Below are positions 1 through 7,854 of a DNA stretch of 10,045 nt, piece by piece. The stretch is from SURF-43 sp964628985 (GTDB lineage: Bacteria > Chloroflexota > Dehalococcoidia > UBA2979), in NCBI GenBank assembly GCA_964628985.1, contig CAZVNJ010000073.1, positions 1-10,045 on the forward strand. Reading direction: 5' to 3'. How positions within the stretch are numbered: the first letter of the stretch is position 1; each line of letters starts with the position of its first letter. The position numbers were made by a program, and so were the translations under genes. Under the pieces are notes generated by a model. That model was given only the letters and a program-made list of their open reading frames with translations. It searched no databases and was not told where the DNA came from.

Positions 1-458
1 GGCCTCAGTGAGATACCCGGAGTGTCCGAGTTCTTTGGCATCGAGCCAACTAGTACCCCGACTGTTCCTGGGGTCTGACCTCGTCTGTCGGGTTCGCTGC
101 CTTGCCCACCGAACGCCAATGGTCACCGCAGTGCTCAACGTCCCGCGGCGACCTGCCTCGAGCGAAACGCGGGGGAGACAGGAGGGGCGCGGGTTCCGCG
201 TCCAGTGCCCGATAGCGGATCATGAACCCGGCCACGATCGCGTCACGGTCGGGTGGCAACGCCCGCTGCCGCTCATGAACCCGGCAGCGAACGCTTCAGC
301 ACGGTCCGCGAGTGGGCCATCGCTACTGCGGAGGGGTCGCTGGCGCGCAGTCCTGGAAGTCGTCCTGGCCTTCGCGAAAAAGTCGGACATCGTGAAAGCC
401 GAACCGAGTACCTCTGCTACTAACGATCGAAGGGGAAGGCGCCGTCTTCGTGCGCTCT
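1..458. other. Left-end stretch without a supported gene
   Basis: I find no convincing coding region here. Open frames exist on both strands, as expected at this GC content, but their translations are rich in Arg, Pro and Ser and match no family I recognise. No tRNA or rRNA is visible. The only structure seen is a 13-bp direct repeat (TCATGAACCCGGC at 220-232 and 273-285) and a small near-palindrome, GGGGTCTGACC at 70-80. The stretch lies just downstream of the stop of the TerB-like gene and could be a 3' intergenic region or decayed sequence. Confidence 0.5.
220..285. repeat. Pair of 13-bp direct repeats
   Basis: TCATGAACCCGGC occurs at 220-232 and again at 273-285, 53 bp apart. The flanking bases are not clearly alike. 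On the minus strand each copy would read Ala-Gly-Phe-Met in one frame, but the two copies are in different frames and no gene contains both. The origin is unknown; it may be a remnant duplication or chance. Confidence 0.35.
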
Positions 459-1052
459 CTAGCGCAGGACGTCCTCGATCGTCGCGATGACGTCGCGCTC
501 CGCACCGGACGTGCGTCCCATCCCCAGGGTGCCTCCGGCTGCCTCCGCGACGCTCCGCACGCGCTGGAGCAGGTCTTCACGGAACCGCCGCTTCGTGTCG
601 TCGTCCATGGCTTCCATCAACGTTTTCGCGTAGCCCTGCCACACCTCGAATAGATGCTCGCCGGGACGCTGGTCAAGCCAGCCCTTGAGTAAGCCATGTC
701 CAAGAGCGCCCCCGGCCAGGTCCGCGCGTTCACGAGCGCTGGCGAGGATCGCCTCGCGCTCCTTACCTTCAAGGGTGCCGTCGGACCAGGCCACCTGGAC
801 GAGTGGCGCGAGGGTGAGGGCCGCGACCGTTTCGGGCAACAAGCCCATTTCCACGAAGTGGTCGAGCACGACCTCGTCGGAGATGCCGCTGGCTTCGCGT
901 AGGGCGGCCTTCACGTCTTGCCTGCTCTGCGTCTCCCGCAGTCGTGCGAGCAACTCCCGGTTTTCGCGGGCGAAGAACTCTTCCTCGAGCCCGGTCCGCC
1001 GATCCTGCAGAAACCCGTCAGCCAATGTTGGCCCCCGTCCGCTCACGAACAC
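459..1052 (-). CDS. TerB-like domain protein of unknown function
   Basis: This frame encodes 197 residues with no signal peptide or membrane segment, so the product is probably cytoplasmic. The N-terminal part (about 15-45, DRRTGLEEEFFARENRELL) is charged and probably helical. The middle (about 75-105) contains VQVAWSDGTLEGKEREAI, which resembles the acidic D-G-x-x-x-x-K-E turn of TerB/tellurite-resistance helical domains. Stand-alone TerB-like proteins have no established biochemical role, and nothing here indicates tellurite resistance. The longest frame starts with GTG at 1052. A TTG at 1025 is a serious alternative, because it is preceded by GGGGG at suitable spacing and would give MADGFLQDRR, closer to how I expect such proteins to begin. 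It is the last minus-strand gene and is 379 bp from the hydrolase gene, so it is probably a separate transcript. The coding frame is convincing; the function is unknown. Confidence 0.75.
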   Translation of the reverse strand: MFVSGRGPTLADGFLQDRRTGLEEEFFARENRELLARLRETQSRQDVKAALREASGISDEVVLDHFVEMGLLPETVAALTLAPLVQVAWSDGTLEGKEREAILASARERADLAGGALGHGLLKGWLDQRPGEHLFEVWQGYAKTLMEAMDDDTKRRFREDLLQRVRSVAEAAGGTLGMGRTSGAERDVIATIEDVLR

Positions 1053-1431
1053 TGGTCATCACTCACACTAACTGATCTGTAGACAACCGCGTCCTCCAGA
1101 GACACAGCAGCACGAACGTGGGCCAGGTCAGCGCCCGGCACGCGGCTCCGCTCCAGCGGACCATTTCGCGCTCCAGATTCGAGGGCCCCTCCGGATTCCG
1201 CCAACGGCGACGGATCGCACCACTCCACATGCAGTTAGGCTTAAGCGCGAGCAAGGTCAGCGTCTCGTCCGCGTGCGCTACCCCGGATTACCGGTGTGCG
1301 CGCTCGCGAGCACCGCGAGGCACCCTTACGTGACCTACCGAATCCAGGGCGACAAGTACGATTCAAGGCCCGACGCCGTCCTGCGTTTGCCCATCTACCG
1401 AGCCCGCACCAGGCGACAGATGGCGGGAGCG
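1053..1431. other. Intergenic stretch between TerB-like and hydrolase genes
   Basis: No supported gene lies in these 379 bp. A 63-codon minus-strand frame (1254 to 1063) ends 11 bp before the TerB-like start and has a hydrophobic run (LTWPTFVLLCLW), but it overlaps another equally open frame and has no recognisable family. The perfect 10-bp palindrome GCTCGCGAGC is at 1302-1311, inside a looser GGTG...CACC pairing (1293-1314). There is no T-run beside it, so I do not call a terminator. The promoter of the TerB-like gene is presumably here, but no clear -35/-10 pair is visible. Confidence 0.45.
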
Positions 1432-2355
1432 CTACCGGTTCTCGGCGCCGGCGGGTGCCAGGGCCAGCACCCCGACCGCTACCAAATCAGCCTGGTCGAC
1501 CCGGTCGAGGAACGCAGCGATCGCGCGGTAATAGGCCTCGCCACCGACGCGGGGGACGTCGTTGTGACGCGCCCCCGGAACGATGAACAACTCCACCTCG
1601 CCGGCCAGCGCCGCCGCCACCGCCCGGCCACCCGCCACCGGGACGATCTCGTCGCGGTCGCCGTGGATCACGAGCGTCGGCGCGGCGACACGCGGCGCCT
1701 TCTCCACCGTGTGGAAGCCCTGGTGCAGGAACCGTCCCACCGGTAACCACGGGAAGACCTGGCGCGCCAGCCAGGGAAGCGAGGGAAACGGCGCTTCGAG
1801 CACGAGCGCGTACGGCGGGTAACGGACGGCGAGGTCGACGGCGACCGCCGAGCCCACCGACCGGCCGAAGTAGACGATCCGGTCGGCGTCGACCTCCGCC
1901 CGCGACCGCAGGTGGGCCAGCGCCGCCTCGGCGTCGCGGTAGAGCCCGGCCTCCGACGGCCGCCCCTCGCTCCGTCCGTAGCCCCGGTAACTGACGATGA
2001 AGACCGACACCCCGACCTCGTCGTGGAGTTCGCGGATCAGGCGGACACGGTCCGCGATGTTCCCGGCGTTGCCGGGGAACCAGAGCCAGGTGATGGGCCG
2101 CGGTCCGGGCACGAACCAGCCCTCGATGCGGACGCCGTCCGACGTGACCAGCGAGACATCCTCGTAGGCGAGGCCCACGTCGGCCGGCGTGGAGTGCACC
2201 GCTGAGGAGGGGTAGTAGATCAACCCCCGCTCCAGCAGCCCCGTGCAGGCGTTGAGGAGGAGCGCGCCGCCCACCGCCGCTACGGCCACCGCCAGGCCGC
2301 TCATCCGGCGCCCCCGTCCGCGTGCCGACCGCCACCGGTCCACGAGTACGCCCAT
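1432..2355 (-). CDS. Alpha/beta hydrolase, BEM46/ABHD13-like, probable lipoprotein
   Basis: The frame encodes 307 residues of an alpha/beta-hydrolase fold resembling the BEM46/ABHD13 (YfhR-like) group. The visible catalytic set is the nucleophile elbow GRSVGS, an Asp in HGDRDEIVP and a His in GARHNDVP. FPGNAGN in the first third fits the oxyanion-hole region. The N-terminus has an Arg-rich segment (about 7-17), then a hydrophobic stretch ending LLLNACTG, which could be a lipobox with Cys37 as the lipidated residue; the Asn before Ala is atypical. This supports the ATG at 2355, which supplies the positive n-region, over the in-frame ATG at 2304, although GGGGG precedes the latter. Substrate is unknown; the family includes esterase/thioesterase-like enzymes. 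It sits 80 bp after murF on the same strand and could be co-transcribed. Its third codon positions look more GC-rich than those of murF or the dab genes. Confidence 0.85.
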   Translation of the reverse strand: MGVLVDRWRSARGRGRRMSGLAVAVAAVGGALLLNACTGLLERGLIYYPSSAVHSTPADVGLAYEDVSLVTSDGVRIEGWFVPGPRPITWLWFPGNAGNIADRVRLIRELHDEVGVSVFIVSYRGYGRSEGRPSEAGLYRDAEAALAHLRSRAEVDADRIVYFGRSVGSAVAVDLAVRYPPYALVLEAPFPSLPWLARQVFPWLPVGRFLHQGFHTVEKAPRVAAPTLVIHGDRDEIVPVAGGRAVAAALAGEVELFIVPGARHNDVPRVGGEAYYRAIAAFLDRVDQADLVAVGVLALAPAGAENR

Positions 2356-2435
2356 CTCCGCCGTGGCCGGCTGTCCTCAACCGTCCCTGCGATTCAGTCC
2401 TGACGGGGGCCGGGACTCAATGAAGTGAGCCTCGA

Positions 2436-3875
2436 CTAGACCCAGGGCGGTTCACCCCCGCTGCGCCGAGCCCTGTCGGTTGCGGATAGGACTTCGACCA
2501 CGTGCTCCAAACCGAGGAGGTGCGAGCCCTTAATGAGCGCTGCGTCACCTGGCAGCAAGAGCGCCTGGAGCAGGGCGGTTGCCTCTTCCCGGTCGCTGGC
2601 ATGGTGAACCTGGCCGTGTCCGGTCGCCCGGACAACCTCCCCGATGAGACGTGCCTGCGAACCGATGGTCACGAGCAGGTCGAGCACCTTGCCCGCGCGC
2701 GCGCCGACGCGCTCGTGTTCATGACGAGAGATCTCGCCGAGTTCGAGCATGTCACCAAGCAGGGCGACGTGCCGGCCCGGCATCGCATCAAGCAGGTCGA
2801 GCGCTGCGAGCATCGACGCTGGCTGCGCGTTGTAGGTGTCTTCGATGATGCGCGTGCCCTCCGCGAGATGGAGGATGCGAATGCGCGTGGGCACATCGAG
2901 CGCCTCGATCGCACGGCTCACCTCACCCAGCGCCATCCCCTCCGCGAACGCGGCGGCGGCACCAGCCAGGACGTTAGAAACGAGGTGCGCGCCAGGCAGG
3001 CGCACATGGAGAAGGCGTGTCTGGCCTCGGTACTCAAGCTTGAAGCGGAAGCCCGCGGCGCCGAGTGATTCGACCTCCGTGCCGCGGACGTCCGCGGCGA
3101 GCGTAGTTCCGAACCACAGGACCGGGGCGAGGGTGTAATCCGCCATCGCTCGGACGGTCGGGTCGTCAATGTTGAGGACAGCGAGGCCATCCCTGGGGAG
3201 GGCCTCGACCAGTTCGCGTTTAGCGCGCGCGATCGCTTCGAGGGAGCCAGCCCGCTCCAGGTGCGTCGGTCCGACGTTCAGCACAATCCCCGTACGGGGG
3301 CGCGCCCAGCGGCAAAGCGCGGCGATTTCACCGGTAGTGTGCATGCCCATTTCGATGACCGCGCGCTCCGTTGCCGCTCGTAACTCGAGCAGACAGAGGG
3401 GCACCGAGATCTGGTTGTTGTAGTTCAGCGGGTTGGCCTGCACTCGGAATCGCGCGGCGAGAATCGCCGCGGTGATCGCCTTCGTCGTCGTCTTACCAAC
3501 CGAGCCGGTGACTCCGATGATCTCGAGCGGGAGCACGGCACGCCACGCGGCACCGAGATCCTGGAGTGCCGCGAGCGTGTCGTCGACGAGGAAGATCGGC
3601 ATGTCGGCGATCTCGGGCACCGCCCGGCTGACGAGGACGCCGGCAGCGCCCGCCTGAACAGCTGCGGCGGCGTAGTCGTGGCCGTCCACGCGCTCGCCGC
3701 GGAGGGCGACAAAGAGATCGCCCCGCTTCACCTCACGCGAGTCGATGACGACACGAGTGAACTCCGTGTGGATAACCGTGGGAGACACAGGGTGGCGCAA
3801 GCACCGCCGGAGGGCAGCGGTGACGAAGTCGATATCCAGGCGCGGCACGGTCACAGTTGCGCCACCGCCGAGCAT
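2436..3875 (-). CDS. murF: UDP-N-acetylmuramoyl-tripeptide--D-alanyl-D-alanine ligase
   Basis: The frame encodes 479 residues, normal for MurF. This cytoplasmic ligase adds D-Ala-D-Ala to UDP-MurNAc-tripeptide using ATP, the last soluble step of the peptidoglycan precursor. The three expected domains are visible: an N-terminal substrate domain (DSREVKRGDLFVALRG, about 45-60), the central ATPase with P-loop GVTGSVGKTTTK (about 121-132, Lys128), NYNNQISVPLCLLEL and EMGMHTTGEIA, and the C-terminal domain with DTYNAQPASM and KGSHLLGLEHVV. The last motif is usually KGSR in the family; here His replaces Arg. The ATG at 3875 has GAGGG about 10 bases upstream. The gene stands without other mur or ddl genes, so it is outside a typical dcw cluster. 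It lies 164 bp after fabI and may use its own promoter, though none is obvious. Confidence 0.95.
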   Translation of the reverse strand: MLGGGATVTVPRLDIDFVTAALRRCLRHPVSPTVIHTEFTRVVIDSREVKRGDLFVALRGERVDGHDYAAAAVQAGAAGVLVSRAVPEIADMPIFLVDDTLAALQDLGAAWRAVLPLEIIGVTGSVGKTTTKAITAAILAARFRVQANPLNYNNQISVPLCLLELRAATERAVIEMGMHTTGEIAALCRWARPRTGIVLNVGPTHLERAGSLEAIARAKRELVEALPRDGLAVLNIDDPTVRAMADYTLAPVLWFGTTLAADVRGTEVESLGAAGFRFKLEYRGQTRLLHVRLPGAHLVSNVLAGAAAAFAEGMALGEVSRAIEALDVPTRIRILHLAEGTRIIEDTYNAQPASMLAALDLLDAMPGRHVALLGDMLELGEISRHEHERVGARAGKVLDLLVTIGSQARLIGEVVRATGHGQVHHASDREEATALLQALLLPGDAALIKGSHLLGLEHVVEVLSATDRARRSGGEPPWV

Positions 3876-4039
3876 TTAGTCGGGACCCTCAGGTAGTTCA
3901 TGCTCTCAGTCAAATCCGAGAATGCCGGGGCGAGCCGTATTCTTGTCCTTCGGACACATGCACTGGGGGGCGCATCGCAGACGAACCCGTCAGGTCACGT
4001 TACGGGAATCCTCGATTGCCTCTTCTCGCGCGCTTCAGA

Positions 4040-4807
4040 TCAGGAGTTCACCGCATGCCGGCCCCCGTCGACGTGCAGAATCTCTCCCGTGATCGCCGAA
4101 GACATGTCCGAGAACAGAAAGCAGATCGCGTCTGCTACAGGGCCTGGATCAGTGATGTCCCAGGCGAGCGGGGCGCTCTGCCATGCGGCGACGAGCGTGT
4201 CGAACCCGGGAATCGCCGATGCCGCCCTGGTAGCGAGCGGGCCGGCAGCAACGAGGTTGGCGCGGATGCGACGCGGCCCGAGGTCTCGGGCGAGGTAGCC
4301 ATTAGCCGATTCCAGTCCCGCCTTGCACACTCCCATCCAGTTGTAGGTAGGCCAAGCGCGGTCGGCATCGAAGTCAAGTCCGACGATGCTGCCGCCTTCC
4401 TCGGGCGCGAGCTCGGTGAGCATGCTGCCGAGCGCCACGTAACTGTGGACGCTCGTCCTGAACGCGAGCTCGATACCGCTCGACGGGACGTCGAGAAACG
4501 CCGTCAGGGCGGCGCGAGGCGCGAAGGCGATCGCGTGAAGCACGCCGTCGAGATGCCCGACACGAGAGCGCACCTCTTGCGTGACCGAGGCGAGCTGGTC
4601 GGGGTCGGTGACATCAAGGCTGATGACCGGAGGGGTACCCGGGAGTGTCGCCGCGCACGCACGGGCTTGCTCGCAGTCCCGCGGAAACGCGGACAAGACG
4701 AGCCGTGCGCCGAGAGCGGTGGCGCGGGCTGCAGTGGCGAAGGCAATGCTTTCAGGTGTTGCCACACCGGTGATCAGTAGGGTCTTCCCGTCCAGGAGTC
4801 CGCTCAT
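4040..4807 (-). CDS. fabI: Enoyl-[acyl-carrier-protein] reductase, InhA-type FabI
   Basis: This encodes 255 residues of an NADH-dependent enoyl-ACP reductase, which reduces the trans-2 double bond in each cycle of type II fatty-acid synthesis in the cytoplasm. The start MSGLLDGKTLLITG gives the Rossmann strand of the FabI/InhA branch of the SDR fold. The catalytic segment TYNWMGVCKAGLE has Tyr155 and Lys162 with the six-residue spacing of FabI/InhA, and Phe146 lies at the position of InhA Phe149. NLVAAGPLATRA and the C-terminal HVDGG are also diagnostic. Overall it resembles mycobacterial InhA (269 residues) more than E. coli FabI. I prefer the ATG at 4807, preceded by GGGGGTG, over the open upstream extension to 4867, because InhA begins MTGLLDGK. 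It lies 94 bp after the PII-like gene, so it could continue that transcript or have its own promoter. Confidence 0.93.
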   Translation of the reverse strand: MSGLLDGKTLLITGVATPESIAFATAARATALGARLVLSAFPRDCEQARACAATLPGTPPVISLDVTDPDQLASVTQEVRSRVGHLDGVLHAIAFAPRAALTAFLDVPSSGIELAFRTSVHSYVALGSMLTELAPEEGGSIVGLDFDADRAWPTYNWMGVCKAGLESANGYLARDLGPRRIRANLVAAGPLATRAASAIPGFDTLVAAWQSAPLAWDITDPGPVADAICFLFSDMSSAITGEILHVDGGRHAVNS

Positions 4808-4901
4808 CTGACACCCCCAGCCTGAACCAACCTCTTGTGAGACATCAGACTCGGCCTTTCCCACCACGCGGGTGCAACGTCAGCTCGATGATTTGAGATC
4901 C

Positions 4902-5228
4902 TCAATGGAGGAAGTATTCGGGGCGGCTGACGTGAACTTCGGTTACGAACAAGACGCCATGCACGTCCTCAATAATCCTGAGTATTCCTTCAACGATGCC
5001 TTCGACGCGATCTTCCGGAACGACGGTGATCAACAACGAGAGACTCGCGCGGTCATTGAATAGCAACCGCCCCTGGTGATAGCCGCGGTGCCCGAAGCCG
5101 GAGACGCCATCCACAGCGGTATAGCCCGTCGCCCCGCTCTGAAGGAACAGGTCGCGTACCGCCGGCGCATGCTCCCCATCGAGTACGACCTCGATCTTCG
5201 TCATTCGCGTTAGACCTTCCCAGCTCAT
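4902..5228 (-). CDS. PII-like protein coupled to the dab genes
   Basis: The frame encodes 108 residues with the ferredoxin-like pattern of PII/CPII proteins: strand TKIEVVLDG, helix HAPAVRDLFLQSGATGYTAV, a short glycine-rich loop GVSGFGHRGYHQGRLLF, strand LSLLITVVPED, helix VEGIVEGILRII and strand VLFVTEVHVSRPEYF. It is shorter than classical GlnB (about 112 residues) in the T-loop and lacks the GDGKIF B-loop signature that grips nucleotide phosphates. This resembles carbon-related PII-like proteins such as CPII, described near carboxysome/DIC-uptake genes. Its probable role is to sense adenine nucleotide and/or bicarbonate and modulate the DabAB complex; this is inferred from position. The ATG at 5228 overlaps the dabA stop (ATGA) and has GGAGG at 5233-5237. 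An internal ATG at 5204, giving MTKIEVVLDG, has GGAAGG further upstream and fits homologous N-termini better. Confidence 0.85.
   Translation of the reverse strand: MSWEGLTRMTKIEVVLDGEHAPAVRDLFLQSGATGYTAVDGVSGFGHRGYHQGRLLFNDRASLSLLITVVPEDRVEGIVEGILRIIEDVHGVLFVTEVHVSRPEYFLH
5225..5228 (-). promoter_or_regulatory. ATGA stop/start overlap, dabA to PII-like gene
   Basis: The dabA TGA stop (5227-5225) and the PII-like ATG (5228-5226) share bases in ATGA. The preceding GGAGG at 5233-5237 lies inside the last dabA codons. This arrangement usually means translational coupling. Confidence 0.7.
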
Positions 5229-7843
5229 ACGACCTCCAACGATGCCGCGGAGTAATCCACCGTGTCGTCCGCCGGCCAGCAGGTTGACCAGGTTCCAGCA
5301 GAACTACGAATCGACCAGGGCTCGCTGGAATGGGACCTCCCGACGAGCGTGATCCAGCGCCCCCGCACCAGGTCAGCGAGCTGGGGATTCCTGGCGATCA
5401 CGGCTTCCGTTCGCTCGAGCGGAGCCTCGACGAGTACGAGCAACCGTAGCGGCTCGTGCAGCGATCGATCGCCGACCGAAACCGACTGCTGTGGGAGTCC
5501 CACGCACAGGTCTCCGCGCTCACCGAGCACAACGCCGACGCCGCCAACGGGGTTGTGCAGCATCTTGTCACCCGCTCCGAAGACCTCGGGATCGACTGAA
5601 GAAAAGTAGTATTGAGCGGAGATCCAGTGAGCCACGACGAGCGGGCCGGTCAGGATGGTTTCGAGTGCTCGGCCTTCTGAATCGTTGTGCGGATCGTACG
5701 AATGCAAGAAGGCACGGCACGCGAGGTTCACTCCCCGCGTGATAGCACGAGGCCCGATCACCAGGGCGGCGTTCCCCGCGAGCCCCAATTCCGGGCGCGT
5801 CTCGCCCCAGTCTTCACCGCGGTTGCGGAGCCCCCGCGCCCCTCCCGGTAACCTCTGCGCCCGCTCCTGCACCAGCCGGGTCGAGGCTTCTGCAAGTCGC
5901 CGCTCGAGTTCGAGGAGCGCACCGGCATGCGTGGCGGGGACCGTGTGGCGATCGAGGAGCACGACCCGATCGGTGACCGTTTCATGCTCCGCTGCCACGA
6001 ACCACGTATCCGCGGGGATATGGATCCCCCTGCTCTCGAGTTCGGCGCGAACCTGAGGGGTGTTCAGCGTCGCGGTGGCCACACGCGCGCTAGCGCCACC
6101 GGGAGCTCCTCCGCACGCTCCGCATTCCAGGGAAGCGGCATGAGGATTGTTTACCGTATCGCTGCGGTGCCCACAGAGCATGACGAGTTGGGCAAAGCGT
6201 TGCGTCAGCCCAATGGTCGACAGCAGTGCTTCCGCCGCGAGCGTCAACGTTTCGAAGGTGGGATTCGCCCCGTCCGCGCTGCCCAGGTCCAGCGCAGGCC
6301 TCGTGACCGGTGGCCGCGTGAACGAGAAGAGCTCATGGAAGCGGGCATACGAGGCTGGACGGAGTGTTCTGATCGCCGCCAGCGGGCCGGCAAGCCAGCC
6401 GGCGGCTTCGGCCAGCACGAACGGAGACCCCAGCGATCCTTTGGCCGCGTGGAACGACTCTCGGGCCGCCTGCCATGAACGCTGCCAGGTCAGATAGGCC
6501 TCGGCGTCTCGGGGGGAACTGTGGGCTACCTCAGCCACCGCCATCGACGGCTGCAGGATGACCGGACTGCGCGGTTCCGCACGTACCGCCCCCAGCGGCT
6601 GCCAGAGCATGGGGACCGCAAAGAAGCCGGCGAACCCGAAGGTCTCGTACGGAGCCACTGTCTCGAGGTGGCGGCGAAGCCCCTCAGAACGCACGTCCAT
6701 GCAGAAGACTGCCTGAACGCTCGGCCGTGCGGTCGGACGGGTACGTTCGTCGCCACGCGTGACAGCCAGCAGCCGCTCGCGAAAACTGCCCTCCTGGGCC
6801 AGTAGCCAGATGGCGTGTCGTTGATGATGCGGGACCCGCTCAAGCACCGCCCAGACGCTCGCCACCAGGCGAGGGTTCGCTTCAGAGGCGCTGAGCAAGT
6901 GCAGCAACGACTCCGCTCGGCGCTCAAGCCACGTCCGATCGACCAAGTCCTCACTGCTTGAGTGCGATGTCAACTCAGACGGACGTCCGCACACGACCGC
7001 CGCCTCGAGCGCCGTCTTCACTGCCAGGATCTCGACCAGCCGGAAGGACCGGGCAGGATGATCGGGGGGCGCCCATTCCTCGCGCCATCGCGCGTACCCC
7101 GCCCACCCGGGCAGCCGGGCAAGTTGGGCGCGCAATTCATCGACGTGCTGCTCCTCACTGACACCGAGCACGGTCAATGCGCTGTCCAGCGCCTCCTCCG
7201 CGCGCGGTGGGAGTTGCCGTAGCCAGCTCAGCCCCGCAGCCCCGACCAACTCCCTCACGCGTGGGTCGTACGGCGCGAGCTCCCGCCAGGCTCCGTAGAA
7301 CCCGCGTTCGCGCCCGGGCATTGCCCAGGGGACCTCCGCTTCGTCCGCATAGAGAGCGCACCATCCGGTAACGAGGTCGTCGAGCGACCGAAGAACGGTT
7401 GCAGGAGTTGGCGGGTCGCGTCGTTCGATCGCAGTAGCAGCACGCGGCGAGTCGGGGATTTCAGGGCCGTAGAGCAGGTCCAAGCGAATCACGTCGACCG
7501 GGGTCAAGGACTGTCGTCCGACAATGATCGAGGGGGAGGTCTGGAGCAGCGGATCCGTCTCGAGGATCGCTCGGCGCAGGTCGGCGTCAGAGATCAGCCC
7601 GCGGTCGTACCGGGAGCGAAAGGCGGCGAGCGAGAGATGGGTGCGCGCTCCGAGCCATCGACGCACAAACGCGGCGGCTTCGTCGAATGTCAGGTGCTGC
7701 AGGCCGTTGAGGGGGTTCACGGCTACAAAGCTGGTAAGCGGCCACAGCGGCGCAATGATCGAGGACGCACGGGCAACATCGGCGAGCAGTCGTGATCGAC
7801 GCGCCGCAACGTCCCGAGCGATCTCTCCCTCTGCACTGATCAT
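5225..7843 (-). CDS. dabA: DabA, inorganic-carbon transporter subunit (DUF2309/UPF0753)
   Basis: The true frame is 872 residues, starting MISAEGEIAR at 7843. DabA is the beta-carbonic-anhydrase-like, zinc-binding subunit of the DAB complex; with DabB it is thought to hydrate CO2 to bicarbonate unidirectionally at the cytoplasmic face of the membrane, using a cation gradient. The predicted zinc/active-site residues are all present: Cys381 and Asp383 (with Arg385) in FCMDVRSEG, His559 in CGHRSDT and Cys574 in SLECGACGG. The C-x-D pair and the 15-residue His-to-Cys spacing match those reported for Halothiobacillus DabA (C351, D353, H524, C539). Other family blocks are APLWPLTSFVAVNPLNG near the N-terminus and GLAGNAALVIGPR and RAFLHSYDPHND near the C-terminus. 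GGAG at 7851-7854 precedes the ATG. The start overlaps the reconstructed dabB stop. The frame also runs upstream through the N gap to 8284, but that extension is an artefact. Confidence 0.95.
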   Translation of the reverse strand: MISAEGEIARDVAARRSRLLADVARASSIIAPLWPLTSFVAVNPLNGLQHLTFDEAAAFVRRWLGARTHLSLAAFRSRYDRGLISDADLRRAILETDPLLQTSPSIIVGRQSLTPVDVIRLDLLYGPEIPDSPRAATAIERRDPPTPATVLRSLDDLVTGWCALYADEAEVPWAMPGRERGFYGAWRELAPYDPRVRELVGAAGLSWLRQLPPRAEEALDSALTVLGVSEEQHVDELRAQLARLPGWAGYARWREEWAPPDHPARSFRLVEILAVKTALEAAVVCGRPSELTSHSSSEDLVDRTWLERRAESLLHLLSASEANPRLVASVWAVLERVPHHQRHAIWLLAQEGSFRERLLAVTRGDERTRPTARPSVQAVFCMDVRSEGLRRHLETVAPYETFGFAGFFAVPMLWQPLGAVRAEPRSPVILQPSMAVAEVAHSSPRDAEAYLTWQRSWQAARESFHAAKGSLGSPFVLAEAAGWLAGPLAAIRTLRPASYARFHELFSFTRPPVTRPALDLGSADGANPTFETLTLAAEALLSTIGLTQRFAQLVMLCGHRSDTVNNPHAASLECGACGGAPGGASARVATATLNTPQVRAELESRGIHIPADTWFVAAEHETVTDRVVLLDRHTVPATHAGALLELERRLAEASTRLVQERAQRLPGGARGLRNRGEDWGETRPELGLAGNAALVIGPRAITRGVNLACRAFLHSYDPHNDSEGRALETILTGPLVVAHWISAQYYFSSVDPEVFGAGDKMLHNPVGGVGVVLGERGDLCVGLPQQSVSVGDRSLHEPLRLLVLVEAPLERTEAVIARNPQLADLVRGRWITLVGRSHSSEPWSIRSSAGTWSTCWPADDTVDYSAASLEVV

Positions 7844-7854
7844 GAGCTTTCTCC
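7840..7854 (-). promoter_or_regulatory. dabA ribosome binding site and ATGA overlap with dabB
   Basis: GGAG (7851-7854) lies about seven bases before the ATG at 7843. When the duplicated 55-mer beside the N gap is merged, the dabB frame reaches TGA at 7842-7840, overlapping the dabA ATG by four bases. The site decides the dabA start and supports translational coupling. Confidence 0.75.

Noticed and set aside
70..80. GGGGTCTGACC, similar to motifs seen beside some REP-associated transposases
   Set aside because: It is a single short copy, with no partner repeat and no transposase in view.
8..490. 160-codon plus-strand open frame at the left end
   Set aside because: Low-complexity Arg/Ser/Pro composition, no ribosome binding site, no recognisable domain, and it overlaps the end of the TerB-like gene.
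3945..3962. Small hairpin TGTCC-TTC-GGACA between fabI and murF
   Set aside because: The stem is only five pairs and has no T-run on either strand, so it is not a supportable terminator.
4516..4540. FabI HAIAF segment, with Ala at positions equivalent to InhA Ser94 and E. coli FabI Gly93, considered as inhibitor resistance
   Set aside because: Ala at the Gly93 position is natural in other sensitive FabI enzymes such as that of Staphylococcus, so no resistance claim follows.
3857..4780. 307-codon plus-strand open frame opposite fabI
   Set aside because: It is a GC-driven shadow of fabI; the minus strand carries clear InhA motifs.
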